A stretch of DNA of 52,301 nucleotides from Nitrosomonas supralitoralis (GCF_003011925.2 NZ_PXXU01000024.1:1-52301), one strand, 5' to 3'; numbered from the stretch's first letter, positions 7,387 to 16,872 are shown. The notes: a model not told the origin generated them from the letters alone. Translations and numbers: made by a program.

Positions 7387-8643
7387 ATGCAGACCTTTAC
7401 ATTGATTTTTTTGATTGCGATTTTACTTACTACGTTAACTCAGGTTTGGTTATCGGTCAGGCATATTCGCCATGTGCGTACCCATCAGGACAGGGTGCCG
7501 GAGGAATTTGCTAGTCAGATCAGTCTGGCTGATCATAAAAAGGCGGCGGATTACACCTGTGCCAAAACTCGCGCAGGATATCCAAGCATACTCTTACATG
7601 CAGGGCTGTTACTCGCATTTACACTGGGCGGCGGTTTAAATATCCTGAGTGAATTCTGGGCAAATTGGCTCAATGATTCTTTGGCGCATGGTATGGCGCT
7701 GATCGTCAGCACTTTCTTTATTATGAGTGTCGCTGAAATTCCATTAAGTTATTACCGCACTTTTGTAATTGAAGAACAGTACGGTTTTAATAAAATGACC
7801 CCGATGATGTTTTTTACCGATTTGATCAAGCAATCTGCACTCGGTTTAGTACTGGGTGTGCCTTTGTTATTTTGTGTGCTGTGGTTGATGGAAAAAATGG
7901 GGGAAAGTTGGTGGCTGTATGCCTGGTTCGCCTGGATTGCGTTCAATCTGTTTGTGTTGGCTATTTTTCCCACTTGGATCGCACCCTTATTTAATAAATT
8001 TACCCCGCTGGAAGATGCCACCCTCAAGGCTCGTATCGAGCAACTGATGAAAAAATGTGGTTTTAAGGCCAGTGGGTTGTTCGTGATGGATGGTTCGCGC
8101 CGTAGCAATCATGGCAATGCTTATTTTACAGGATTTGGTAAAACCAAGCGCATCGTGTTTTTTGATACTCTGCTGTCACGGCTGAATCCTGCGGAAATCG
8201 AAGCGGTACTGGCGCATGAGCTAGGGCATTTCAAACATCGTCATGTAATCAAACGCATTGTGATTTCATTTGCGATGAGCTTGGCATTCTTTTGGATTCT
8301 GGGTTATTTGATGGGACAGAGTTGGTTCTACCAAGGTTTGGGTGTCGAAGTTGCTTCCGTACCGTCGACTGCGATGGCGTTGTTGCTGTTTTTTCTGGTG
8401 ATGCCGGTATTTACCTTTTTGCTGCATCCAGTATCGAGCATTTATTCACGCAAACATGAGTTTGAGGCTGATGCTTATGCGGCACAGAATTCATCGGCGA
8501 ATGATTTAATTCATGCGCTGGTCAAGTTGTACCAGGATAATGCAGCGACGCTCACGCCAGATCCGCTGCATTCGGCTTTTTATGATTCACATCCTCCGGC
8601 ATCAATCCGGGTGGCACATTTACAAAGTCAGGAGCAAGCATGA
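7387..8643 (+). CDS. M48 family membrane zinc protease (Ste24/HtpX-like)
   Basis: A 418-residue multi-pass membrane metalloprotease resembling Ste24 (CAAX prenyl protease type). The zinc motif HELGH is at residues 277-281 and the third ligand Glu360 lies in HEFEADAYA. The N-terminal domain with about four membrane segments and the conserved FVIEEQYGFNKMT segment marks Ste24 rather than HtpX. Bacteria lack prenylated CAAX proteins, so the likely role is membrane protein quality control; this is inference. It overlaps the next gene by four bases (ATGA), making a three-gene operon with the pterin dehydratase and rsgA. Confidence 0.92.
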   Translation: MQTFTLIFLIAILLTTLTQVWLSVRHIRHVRTHQDRVPEEFASQISLADHKKAADYTCAKTRAGYPSILLHAGLLLAFTLGGGLNILSEFWANWLNDSLAHGMALIVSTFFIMSVAEIPLSYYRTFVIEEQYGFNKMTPMMFFTDLIKQSALGLVLGVPLLFCVLWLMEKMGESWWLYAWFAWIAFNLFVLAIFPTWIAPLFNKFTPLEDATLKARIEQLMKKCGFKASGLFVMDGSRRSNHGNAYFTGFGKTKRIVFFDTLLSRLNPAEIEAVLAHELGHFKHRHVIKRIVISFAMSLAFFWILGYLMGQSWFYQGLGVEVASVPSTAMALLLFFLVMPVFTFLLHPVSSIYSRKHEFEADAYAAQNSSANDLIHALVKLYQDNAATLTPDPLHSAFYDSHPPASIRVAHLQSQEQA

Positions 8644-8981
8644 ACAATATCGTCTGTGATTTAACATCCAAACAATGTAAGCCTTGTGAAGGCGGTGTGC
8701 CGCCGTTGTCTGCCAGTGCAGTTGCCGATTTCATGAAGCAAATTGATGACTGGCAATTGCAGGACAAACAAATCAGCAAAACCTATGAATTCAAGAATTA
8801 TTATCAAACCATGGCGTTTGTGAACGCAGTGGCATGGATTTCGCATCGTGAAGATCATCATCCCGACATGCTGGTTGGTTACAATCAATGCGTGGTCACG
8901 TACACGACCCATGCGATTGGCGGTTTGTCCGAAAATGATTTCATCTGTGCGGCGAAAATCGACAAGTTATTCTCAATTTGA
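8640..8981 (+). CDS. phhB: Pterin-4a-carbinolamine dehydratase
   Basis: A 113-residue member of the PCD/DCoH family, which dehydrates 4a-hydroxytetrahydrobiopterin to regenerate the cofactor of aromatic amino acid hydroxylases. The signature is present: FKNYYQTMAFVNAVAW, then the catalytic block REDHHPDM and the ending THAIGGLSENDF. The length is normal. The N-terminus begins with a short Cys-containing segment (CDLTSKQCKPCEGG) often seen in bacterial members. It is coupled by overlaps to the protease before it and rsgA after it. No phenylalanine hydroxylase gene lies in the window, so the substrate could be another pterin, such as one linked to molybdopterin. Confidence 0.93.
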   Translation: MNNIVCDLTSKQCKPCEGGVPPLSASAVADFMKQIDDWQLQDKQISKTYEFKNYYQTMAFVNAVAWISHREDHHPDMLVGYNQCVVTYTTHAIGGLSENDFICAAKIDKLFSI

Positions 8982-9871
8982 GCCTTCATTCCGCTAAAAC
9001 CAGGCAGCAGACTAAGTATTTAACCGGACAGGTAATTGCCCCATTCGGCAGAAGCTTTTCGATTGAAACAGTTAGCGGCGAAATCATCTCTTGTGTCATG
9101 CGCGGCAAAAAAGGCGGTATTGCATGCGGCGACAAGGTTGAGTACCAGCTTACCAGCGCAGGGGAAGGGGTTATCGAAGCGATTAATCCACGCACTTCGC
9201 TGTTATATCGCAGCGACGCGTTCAAGGAAAAAATCATCGCCGCCAACGTGACGCAAGTCATTATTGTCGTTGCGTCAACTCCCAGCTTTAGCGAAGAATT
9301 GATAAACCGCTGCCTGGTTGCTGCGGAGAGCGAGAATATCGAGGTATTGATTGTGTTGAATAAAGCCGATCTGGTCGAACCGACACAAATTGCGATGGAA
9401 ACACTGTCGCTATACCAGGATTTAGGCTATCACGTGTTGCCTTTATGCGCGTTGCAGGATGTTTCAGCGTTACGGCCCTATTTATCAGGCCACCTCAGTG
9501 TGCTGGCCGGTCAATCGGGCATGGGTAAATCCACCTTGCTTAACACGCTGATCCCGCAGGCTCGGCGCGCCACCGCAGAAATTTCATTGGCACTTGATTC
9601 CGGCTGCCACACGACTACACATTCGCGACTTTACTCCCTTGAAGAGACCAGCGCCATCATTGATTCTCCTGGTTTTCAGGAATTTGGTTTGAATCATATA
9701 GTAGAAGAAAATTTGGCCTGGGGGTTCATCGAATTCCATCCTTACCTCGGGCAATGTAAATTCAATAACTGTCGTCACATCGCAGAGCCCGGATGTGCCG
9801 TGATACAGGCTGTGCAACAAGGAAAAATTAACTCCAGGCGGCTGAATTATTATCATCGACTGCTTAAATAG
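8978..9871 (+). CDS. rsgA: Ribosome small-subunit biogenesis GTPase RsgA
   Basis: A 297-residue circularly permuted GTPase acting late in 30S ribosome maturation. An N-terminal OB-fold (to about residue 75) precedes the permuted motifs: NKADLV (G4) first, then the P-loop GQSGMGKST (G1) and DSPGFQEF (G3). A C-terminal zinc-binding CKFNNCRHIAEPGC is diagnostic. Translation begins at TTG (8978), overlapping the stop of the dehydratase gene by three bases. No ATG occurs before the OB-fold, which supports the TTG start. Confidence 0.95.
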   Translation: MSLHSAKTRQQTKYLTGQVIAPFGRSFSIETVSGEIISCVMRGKKGGIACGDKVEYQLTSAGEGVIEAINPRTSLLYRSDAFKEKIIAANVTQVIIVVASTPSFSEELINRCLVAAESENIEVLIVLNKADLVEPTQIAMETLSLYQDLGYHVLPLCALQDVSALRPYLSGHLSVLAGQSGMGKSTLLNTLIPQARRATAEISLALDSGCHTTTHSRLYSLEETSAIIDSPGFQEFGLNHIVEENLAWGFIEFHPYLGQCKFNNCRHIAEPGCAVIQAVQQGKINSRRLNYYHRLLK

Positions 9872-9988
9872 GGGTGCTTCAGTACAAACCTGTCCAACCC
9901 AGTCCGGTTGTCAGTTTGAGTTTGTGAGAGGTTAAATTACTGGGGCAGAACCGAAGGAAATTTAGCAGCCCTGGTCTAATTGGGCGTG

Positions 9989-10049
9989 ATCATCAAAATA
10001 CTACCAAGCAATACTTGTTGTGTTATGCAGGTGGCAGTATTTCGATGAT
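9989..10049 (-). other. Long hairpin downstream of the OmpA-lipoprotein gene
   Basis: ATCATCAAAATACT (9989-10002) pairs with AGTATTTCGATGAT (10036-10049). On the minus strand the single mismatch becomes a G-T pair, giving an unbroken 14-bp stem with a 33-base loop. It starts 13 bases after the stop of the leftward gene. No T-run follows, so it may protect the mRNA 3' end rather than terminate. Confidence 0.4.
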
Positions 10050-10062
10050 TTGTACTTATTTC

Positions 10063-10842
10063 TTAAGGCTCTGGATTTGAGATGATAACTTCGACGCGGC
10101 GATTCTGCTGGCGACCGACTGCGGATTCGTTGTCACTGATGGGAAAGTTCTCACCTTTGCCATATGCCACGATACGATTAGGAGCTATACCTCGTCTAAC
10201 TAGATAAGTCATCACAGAATTGGCTCGTCTTTGTGACAAGCCAAGGTTGTAATTTTCGCTGCCGACATTGTCAGTGTGACCTTCTATGATCACGGTACGC
10301 TCTTTATGCTCGTTAAGAAAAGTTGCTAGTTCCGCAAGGTGGGAAATTGCTCCACCTTTAAGCGTATCTTTCCCTGTATCAAACAGAATATCGCCCAGTG
10401 TTATGACCAGGCCGCGGTCTGTTTTCTTTGCATTCAGTGCTTCAAGTTGACGTTGCAGGTCCTCAACTTCACGCGTACGAGAATCAAGACGCGCATTAGC
10501 GCGTTGCTCAGTCAGCATTTTACGCTGATCTTCTAACAAACGTGTTTGTGCCCTGTACATGGCAGTATCGACCTTACGGTCAGCCATATACACCAGATGC
10601 CTCCCAAGGTCCATATCTTCAGGCAATATCGGTGTTTCGGCAGCACGGACGGCAAGCTCGGCTTCCTGAATCGCAAGCTGCGCACGGCTCGCCAATTCCG
10701 AATCAGATTGCAGTTGTATTAGCTTGTCTCTAACTTCGTCCGCACCTACCGGTTTTTCCGGAACTGCCGAGCATGCTGCAAAAATAACAGGGGTTAGAGT
10801 GAGAGTGATCAACTTTGTAAATTTATGGATTGAAGTACTCAT
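10063..10842 (-). CDS. OmpA-family lipoprotein with N-terminal DUF4398-type domain
   Basis: A 259-residue outer-membrane lipoprotein. The lipobox is VIFAAC with Cys24, so mature residues start there. Residues about 30-125 form an alpha-helical segment rich in Ala, Arg and Glu (RAQLAIQEAELAVRAAE), resembling DUF4398. Residues about 140-259 are an OmpA-like peptidoglycan-binding domain with IEGHTDNVGSENYNLGLS, RRANSVMTYL and NRRVEVII. The protein therefore probably tethers the outer membrane to the cell wall. Its start overlaps the end of the upstream DUF4398 lipoprotein gene by four bases, so the two are co-translated and may form a complex. Confidence 0.9.
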   Translation of the reverse strand: MSTSIHKFTKLITLTLTPVIFAACSAVPEKPVGADEVRDKLIQLQSDSELASRAQLAIQEAELAVRAAETPILPEDMDLGRHLVYMADRKVDTAMYRAQTRLLEDQRKMLTEQRANARLDSRTREVEDLQRQLEALNAKKTDRGLVITLGDILFDTGKDTLKGGAISHLAELATFLNEHKERTVIIEGHTDNVGSENYNLGLSQRRANSVMTYLVRRGIAPNRIVAYGKGENFPISDNESAVGRQQNRRVEVIISNPEP

Positions 10843-11234
10843 TGCCGAACTCCTCTGTTGCGTTGCATTTCCTGCTTCATGATATCGATATTTTTTTGCA
10901 TTTCATCATTAACTGCTTTAGCTTTGGCTGCTTCAGCCTTGGCTACTGCCAGCTCGGCATCTGCACGCGCCTGCTCAGCGAGTTGTTGAGCCAAGATCAT
11001 TTTTTCCTGCCGGACTGCATCCCGGGCTGCGTTGAGCTTTGTGCGTGCCTCGCGTAGCTCAGCCGAGGCGAGATCCGCAATACGTGCTCGATCGGCATTG
11101 TTGATTGCGAGTTCCGCAGCTGCTAATTCTTGAGTTGGAGGTATGGGGGGTGACGCACAGGCAATCAATGAAAATAGTACGGTAATTGCAGTAGTAAGTC
11201 GCAGTAGTTCCTTATATGAAAATCGTTGAATCAT
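10839..11234 (-). CDS. DUF4398-type coiled-coil lipoprotein
   Basis: A 131-residue lipoprotein: a hydrophobic signal with lipobox FSLIAC (Cys26), followed by a long, almost continuous alpha-helical region rich in Ala, Glu, Lys and Arg (LAAAELAINNADRARIADL). The N-terminal half of its helical region resembles that of the OmpA-domain lipoprotein encoded just downstream, suggesting duplication. A ribosome binding site AGGAG precedes the ATG. The function is unknown. From pairing with the OmpA protein, a structural role in the envelope is inferred. Confidence 0.85.
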   Translation of the reverse strand: MIQRFSYKELLRLTTAITVLFSLIACASPPIPPTQELAAAELAINNADRARIADLASAELREARTKLNAARDAVRQEKMILAQQLAEQARADAELAVAKAEAAKAKAVNDEMQKNIDIMKQEMQRNRGVRQ

Positions 11235-11743
11235 ATTAATTCTCCTGATTTAAGTTATTGCGCCATATCAATTACTTTTGCAATGATAATGTATCACATT
11301 CGATAAAATGCTGTAGGGTAATGTAATTATTTAATCGATCTTGAAAAGAATCAGACGCTCAGCAGGGAGAAAATGATAAAAGTGATTTGCTGTTCCTTTT
11401 TTTAGAGGATAGTATTTTTGTGCGATTCAAATCGTTGGTATTGATAGAAGATATACATTAAAATCCCAACCCGTATCAACGCCTGGGCTGTTTCTTGTTG
11501 ATATAGCTTTCTTTTTTATATTGATCCGCTTTGACTTCATGCATAAACGGAACAGAAGGAAGAATTGATGTTCCGGACTCGTAACATATTATACGATAAA
11601 TTTTTTGACTGTACTGATGCGATAATCGGCAACAATTGTGTAAGCTGAGAAATTCAGTTTGAATAATAATCAAAGATTAAAAGCGTGGTTTCAGATATAT
11701 TGAATCTTCACCAATACGTGGTGTTTCTGTTTGTTAAGCTTGA
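11235..11743. other. Intergenic region, 509 bases, no credible gene
   Basis: AT-rich DNA between the divergent DUF4398 lipoprotein and glycosyltransferase genes. A 65-codon open frame on the minus strand (11476-11673) has no ribosome binding site and no recognisable domain. No strong inverted repeat or clear promoter was found. The region is where both divergent promoters must lie. Confidence 0.5.
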
Positions 11744-14700
11744 ATGAACATGCTCCCTCTACACTCTTCCCCTTTGGTGACCATTATTATCCGCAGCATG
11801 GATCGCTTGACACTTGTCGAAGCTTTGGATTCAGTGGCCAATCAAACCTACCCAAACATCGAAGTGATCGTGGTCAATGCCAAAGGAGGCAGTCATACTC
11901 ATCTTGATTCAAGCTATGGTCGTTTTCCACTCTATTTAATTAATCAGAATGGCGAGCCTGCGGGGCGCAGCGCTTCAGCGAATGCGGGCTTGGAGGCGGC
12001 TCAGGGGAATCTCGTAGGTTTTCTTGACGATGATGATTTGCTGCATCCGGATCACGTGACAACACTGGTAGAAGCTTTGTCTGCAAACCCTGCGGCTATT
12101 GCTGCTTATTCACGTGTGCAGGCAATTGATTTGAACGGAAAGATTGTGCGTGAATTTGCGACTCCTTTTGATTTAATTTCGCTGCATTTGGAAAATTTCT
12201 TACCGATTCATTCCGTGTTGTTTCGTCAACAGGCTTACGAAGCCGGCGCGCGATTCGATGAAGATTTTGATCTCTGCGAGGACTGGGATTTCTGGATTCA
12301 AGTTGCACAGCTCGGAAATTTTATTTTTGTTGATGTTATGACTGCCATATACCGTATTGGTGGAGGCAGTGGATTTGCAATTCACGGCAATCCTGAGCTG
12401 GCCAGAGCAGCCGAGTGCGCAGTGTGCCTCAAATGGCAGGCGCGCATGAATGCTGCTACTTTTTATGATGTGGTTTGTCGTGCCCGTATCTATCCGAAAC
12501 TTCATGAAGTGCAAGCTAATGCTGATTATCTGGATTTTCAAGTCAAAGACTTGAAGCGCATCTTGACTGAGGAGAGGGCTACGCTGACAAAGACGCAACA
12601 GATGTTGGATAATGAAATTCAAGCTCGGATTAAAACTATTGAATTTTATGAAAATTCATACTCCTTTCGCATTACTCGCCCGTTACGTCTGGTGGGACGT
12701 TGGCTGCGATTGTTTCAACGTGCATGGCGAGGATTCTGGCTGCTGGATTGGCGCTCGCAATTGCGTATAGTGAATTGGATTTTGAGGGGTCAGATGGCGC
12801 CAGCGCGGCGAAAGTTGTCCTTGTCTGCACAAGCCGCGGATGCAACAACAATGTCAACATTGGCGATTGCAGCTGCACCACGAATGCGTGTCGATGTTAT
12901 TCCACTTTCACCATTGCCAGTGCCAATTGATGTTGTGATTCCAATCTTCAATGGTTTTGAATTTTTAGAGCCGTTATTCGATAGTCTGGAGCGTGCAAGG
13001 AGTACGTCATTTCGTTTACTGGTTTGTAACGATGCCAGCACAGACGATCGCATACAGCCATGGCTGGAAAGACGATTGCAAGATTTTCCAAATAGCTTGT
13101 TAGTATTGAATGAAAATAATCTGGGCTTCGTGGGCGCAGTTAACACGCTTTTTAAGCAAGTGGAGAATAATTTTGTACTGCTTAACTCAGATGTGCAGGT
13201 ACCTCCATTCTGGCTGGAGCGATTGTTTGCACCGATTCTGCAGGACCCAAGAGTTGCAAGTGTTACTCCATTCACGAATGCGGGCGCAATTTGTAGTTTT
13301 CCGCAGTTTTTCGTTGATAATCCGGTGCCGCAGGGGTTGACTGCGCAGGAAGTGGATGGAGTACTGGCAAGACTGGAAGATTCGGCAGCGATAGAAATTT
13401 CCACCGGGGTTGGCTTTTGTATGGCTATTCGTCTGGAAGTAGCAAGGCAGATTGGGATGTTTGATCCTGTATTCGGAAAGGGTTATCGTGAAGAAAATGA
13501 TTGGTGTGAAAAAGCTAAAGCACTGGGTTATCGGCATGTGTTAGCGCCCAACCTGTTTGTGTATCATGAGCACGGTGGATCTTTCTCATCATCAGAGCGT
13601 CAGAAATTAGCGGATCGGAATGAGGCAATATTGCGTCAACGCTATCAGGGTTTGTTCGAGCAGTATGACGATTTTATTCGACGTGATCCGATTCGTCCGA
13701 TGCGTGATTTTCTGTATCTTATGGTACTGGCAAAACAAGCCAGCCATCCAGCCTTGGTTATTATTGATAATGAGATTGAGGGCGGAGCTTATGCCTATAG
13801 TCGTGAGTTGATCAGGAATACGACAGCTGCCGGTATTCCTGTACTGCACTTGCTCGATGATTTCCGTACCGGTGAACTGCGTGCTGAATGGCTTTCTAAC
13901 CATGATCAGCTCACTCTGAATTTCAGCGACTATGCCGATTGGGGTCGAGTTATTGCGGGTATTCAGCCGGAACGTGTGCTGATTAACAATCTTTACTCAT
14001 ATCGGGCACCCATGAACTTTCTCCGCTGGCTGGCTAATAAGCCCGATTTCAAGGAAATTCCTGTAAGCATTGCTTTACATGATTTCTTCATGTTGTGTCC
14101 GAGTTTATTTCTTATCAATAATGAAAGGAATTTTTGTAATTTGCCCGATGAAGAAACCTGTAATCATTGTTTCAGCCGCCTGCATATAGATTTTCCTGTT
14201 GGCACAGAATCCCTAATGGAGTGGCGCGCGGCCTGGGCAAATGCATTGGCTGCGATAGATAACATCATCGCTTTTTCGAATAGCACACGTGATCTGTTTA
14301 TTCGTATTTATCCGGAGTATGCGAGTAAGGTCGTGGTGCGCCCACATTCTTTAGCGCACTTTCATCATCGCAAGATTGCGGTGGATTTGAGTAAACCCCT
14401 TCATATAGGAATTGTCGGATCGATTTCATGGCATAAAGGCTGGAATGTCGTGAAGCAGTTGTGCGAGGAGATTGATACTCATCATTTGCCGATTCGTGTT
14501 ACCGTGATTGGTGCCTTGGTTCCAGGCATTTCCGCAGCCTGTTTGAATGAAACAGGTCCTTATGAGCGGACCTTGCTGACATCAACTATAGAGCAGTCCG
14601 GCGCAAACATTTTTTTGTTTCCATCAATCTGGCCGGAAACATTTTCTTATGTTGCGCATGAGTTAATGGCCTGTGGTGTTCCGCTTTGCTGCTTTAATTT

Positions 14701-14854
14701 GGGTGCTCCCGCCGATGCCATTGCGAGTTATTCTTCAGGCCTGGTGCTCGAACAAGCGGCACCCGCACAATTACTTTCGCAAATGGATAGTTTTCGCTTG
14801 CAACTCCATGCGCAAAGAAAAGAGGTGCGTGTGCTGACTGGAATGAATCAGTGA
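11744..14854 (+). CDS. Three-domain glycosyltransferase (GT2-GT2-GT4)
   Basis: A 1036-residue cytoplasmic protein with three sugar-transferring modules. Domain 1 (about 9-230) is GT2 with VTIIIRSMDR and the metal-binding DDDD in GFLDDDDLLHP. A helical linker (about 255-320) follows. Domain 2 (about 395-650) is a rhamnosyltransferase-like GT2 with IDVVIPIFNG, NDASTDD, NENNLGFVGAVN and LLNSDVQVP. Domain 3 (about 685-1020) is GT4-like, with GIVGSISWHKGW and the donor-site segment ETFSYVAHELMACGVP. Such fusions assemble several sugars of a repeat unit. It converges on the leftward exporter operon and its last seven bases overlap the end of the HAD-like gene, supporting a shared polysaccharide pathway. 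The sugars are unknown. Confidence 0.9.
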   Translation: MNMLPLHSSPLVTIIIRSMDRLTLVEALDSVANQTYPNIEVIVVNAKGGSHTHLDSSYGRFPLYLINQNGEPAGRSASANAGLEAAQGNLVGFLDDDDLLHPDHVTTLVEALSANPAAIAAYSRVQAIDLNGKIVREFATPFDLISLHLENFLPIHSVLFRQQAYEAGARFDEDFDLCEDWDFWIQVAQLGNFIFVDVMTAIYRIGGGSGFAIHGNPELARAAECAVCLKWQARMNAATFYDVVCRARIYPKLHEVQANADYLDFQVKDLKRILTEERATLTKTQQMLDNEIQARIKTIEFYENSYSFRITRPLRLVGRWLRLFQRAWRGFWLLDWRSQLRIVNWILRGQMAPARRKLSLSAQAADATTMSTLAIAAAPRMRVDVIPLSPLPVPIDVVIPIFNGFEFLEPLFDSLERARSTSFRLLVCNDASTDDRIQPWLERRLQDFPNSLLVLNENNLGFVGAVNTLFKQVENNFVLLNSDVQVPPFWLERLFAPILQDPRVASVTPFTNAGAICSFPQFFVDNPVPQGLTAQEVDGVLARLEDSAAIEISTGVGFCMAIRLEVARQIGMFDPVFGKGYREENDWCEKAKALGYRHVLAPNLFVYHEHGGSFSSSERQKLADRNEAILRQRYQGLFEQYDDFIRRDPIRPMRDFLYLMVLAKQASHPALVIIDNEIEGGAYAYSRELIRNTTAAGIPVLHLLDDFRTGELRAEWLSNHDQLTLNFSDYADWGRVIAGIQPERVLINNLYSYRAPMNFLRWLANKPDFKEIPVSIALHDFFMLCPSLFLINNERNFCNLPDEETCNHCFSRLHIDFPVGTESLMEWRAAWANALAAIDNIIAFSNSTRDLFIRIYPEYASKVVVRPHSLAHFHHRKIAVDLSKPLHIGIVGSISWHKGWNVVKQLCEEIDTHHLPIRVTVIGALVPGISAACLNETGPYERTLLTSTIEQSGANIFLFPSIWPETFSYVAHELMACGVPLCCFNLGAPADAIASYSSGLVLEQAAPAQLLSQMDSFRLQLHAQRKEVRVLTGMNQ

Positions 14855-16872
14855 GGCAAGAAAGTTGCGAAATGTACGATTCCCATTCCGCAATAATGAT
14901 CGTCGCTAGCTATACTCATGATTTGAGCGCGCTCGAACTCCGAGGCGCCTTCCCAAAAATCACGGAAAATTTCCACAACCAGACGCGGATCGATGCGTAA
15001 TTTTCCAAGACCAGAATCTGTCATAGATCGATAGTCGCGAGCAAAAGCCAGTGCGCCTGCCCGTAGTTCGGAACGTAAGGGAATTGAGGCTTTTTCAGCT
15101 TCACTTAATGGATTGTATACGCCGATAACAGATTGATTGTCTTGATAGCAGTAATGACTGATTTGCGGATCGTCTGATCCCATGAGCATTTCAAGAGGAA
15201 CGTTATAACGTAGTAAGGGTGAACGATCAGGTGTTGCTAAATCCTCTCCAAAACAACCCGAAATGCGGACGCCATGACGCGTGCGAACTTCTGCAGCAGT
15301 TGCGCGAGTCACCATGTAATAGCCCTGAATTTTTCGTTCTAAAAGGTCGCATAATCTGTCTTGAATAGTCCCTGCATAACCCACATCGACCAGTGCTGCT
15401 GATCCTTCCGTTAACTTGACCTGTTGCAAGTAGGATAGCATGGGCTCACGCTCCAAAGCTGCACGACGATAGATTTCGTCTGACAGAGTATCCAGTACTG
15501 CGAGTAAAGCGTTATCAATCCGGCCCGCCTGAATTTCTACCAGGCGTTTGCGTGACCAGATGCCGCGCTGCTCCAAAGCTGTTAATGCGGTATTATCTAA
15601 CTTCAAGCCAAAACGGCGCAACAGAAACTCAGTCAACGAGTTAGCTTGATAATCTGTACGGGCAATCGCCAGAATATCATCATGTGATCGAATCATCGCG
15701 ACTGAAATCGCTCGACGTGATAGCACCAGATAATTAGACTGCGGTGTATCGGATCCGGCAGTCAATATTTCATGGATCTGCTTCATCAACTGTCCCTCGC
15801 GGGCAAGGAAATAGAGGCGGTCTATGTTATCGGCATGTGCCTGCTCAACCAGCCATTCGCTAAAAGCAGCTAACAATGGACCCACGATCGCATAACCAAT
15901 GCCGTATCGTCCGCATTGAGTCAGTGATGCGCGATCCAGTACGAATTGTCTGGGTTGAACTTGAAAAAAAGTACGTACAATATTGCCCAGCACCAGTTCA
16001 TCAGCAGAAGATCCGGTGGATTTTACTTTTTCTATCCAGGTATTGAGGCGTGGAAAATATTTTGTCAATGCCATTGGACTTTCCAGAGCAGCGGTATGAA
16101 AGCCAAGTTGTTCAGGAATCTGTTGATCCGAAATGGGGTGATCACCGATCATGACAATCTGTTCTGGAACTATTTTTTCATTCTCGACAATGTAACGGAA
16201 GAGTTCTCCTGTAGATTTGCGCATCCCTATTTCAGACGAAATGTAGAGGGCATCGTATTCGCGAATATTGCACTTGTTCAGCATGCGGGTGATGGCTTCT
16301 GATGACAAAAACATATCGCTGGCCAGCACAACTTTTTTGCCAGCCTGTTTTGCCATTTTCAGCATTTCAATCATACCCAGCAATGGCTGTGCAAGAGACA
16401 GCTCCATCGATTCCTCGATTGCTTGCAGCAGTTCTGCATCGCCTTCGGCAGTGCCAAAAAGACGCACATATTCAGTGCATATGCCGGTTAAACTAACGTC
16501 AGCATTTCCTGCATCACGAAGTGATATTTCTGCAGCATGTCGCCGTTCCGGATAATGTTTACAGTTGATGCACCTGGCAATCCAGTGTTTGGTATTTTCC
16601 GGATTAAGAAGCGGACGGGTAATGAGGGTGTCAAAAATATCAAAAATTACCAATCTGATGTCCGGATGCTCAATCTTGGCCAATAGTGCAGAACGATCGA
16701 ACAATGCGTTATGAGGGTACGAATGACCATTCGAGCGACGCACTCGATTGAGAATTTCATTGATAGAACGTTTAACTGTCGCTTTTGCTCCGTAGGTTTT
16801 CTGGTATCTCAATACCTTGCGGAGAAATCGGTGATTGGTCATGAGAGCGTGATGATTTAAGAATTTTTTCAA
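14848..16872 (-). CDS. Large HAD-like hydrolase of a polysaccharide cluster (COG5610-like)
   Basis: A 674-residue protein. After about 70 basic residues, a HAD domain (about 71-275) shows motif I FDIFDTLITRP with the likely nucleophile Asp78, motif II LASDMF, the Lys of motif III near KSTGELF, and motif IV MIGDHPISD. The remaining 400 residues form a second region with LYFLAREGQLM, VDVGYAGTIQDRL and VPLEMLMGSDDPQ, recalling HAD-like proteins that accompany glycosyltransferases in surface polysaccharide loci. The exact reaction is unknown; a sugar-phosphate phosphatase or a glycan-modifying role is plausible. Translation starts at TTG (16872); the nearest in-frame ATG is ten codons later. It is the last gene of the leftward operon. 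Confidence 0.8.
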   Translation of the reverse strand: MKKFLNHHALMTNHRFLRKVLRYQKTYGAKATVKRSINEILNRVRRSNGHSYPHNALFDRSALLAKIEHPDIRLVIFDIFDTLITRPLLNPENTKHWIARCINCKHYPERRHAAEISLRDAGNADVSLTGICTEYVRLFGTAEGDAELLQAIEESMELSLAQPLLGMIEMLKMAKQAGKKVVLASDMFLSSEAITRMLNKCNIREYDALYISSEIGMRKSTGELFRYIVENEKIVPEQIVMIGDHPISDQQIPEQLGFHTAALESPMALTKYFPRLNTWIEKVKSTGSSADELVLGNIVRTFFQVQPRQFVLDRASLTQCGRYGIGYAIVGPLLAAFSEWLVEQAHADNIDRLYFLAREGQLMKQIHEILTAGSDTPQSNYLVLSRRAISVAMIRSHDDILAIARTDYQANSLTEFLLRRFGLKLDNTALTALEQRGIWSRKRLVEIQAGRIDNALLAVLDTLSDEIYRRAALEREPMLSYLQQVKLTEGSAALVDVGYAGTIQDRLCDLLERKIQGYYMVTRATAAEVRTRHGVRISGCFGEDLATPDRSPLLRYNVPLEMLMGSDDPQISHYCYQDNQSVIGVYNPLSEAEKASIPLRSELRAGALAFARDYRSMTDSGLGKLRIDPRLVVEIFRDFWEGASEFERAQIMSIASDDHYCGMGIVHFATFLPH

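Noticed and set aside
11476..11673. 65-codon minus-strand open frame between the lipoprotein and glycosyltransferase genes.
   Set aside because: No ribosome binding site, no domain, low-complexity basic end; likely chance.
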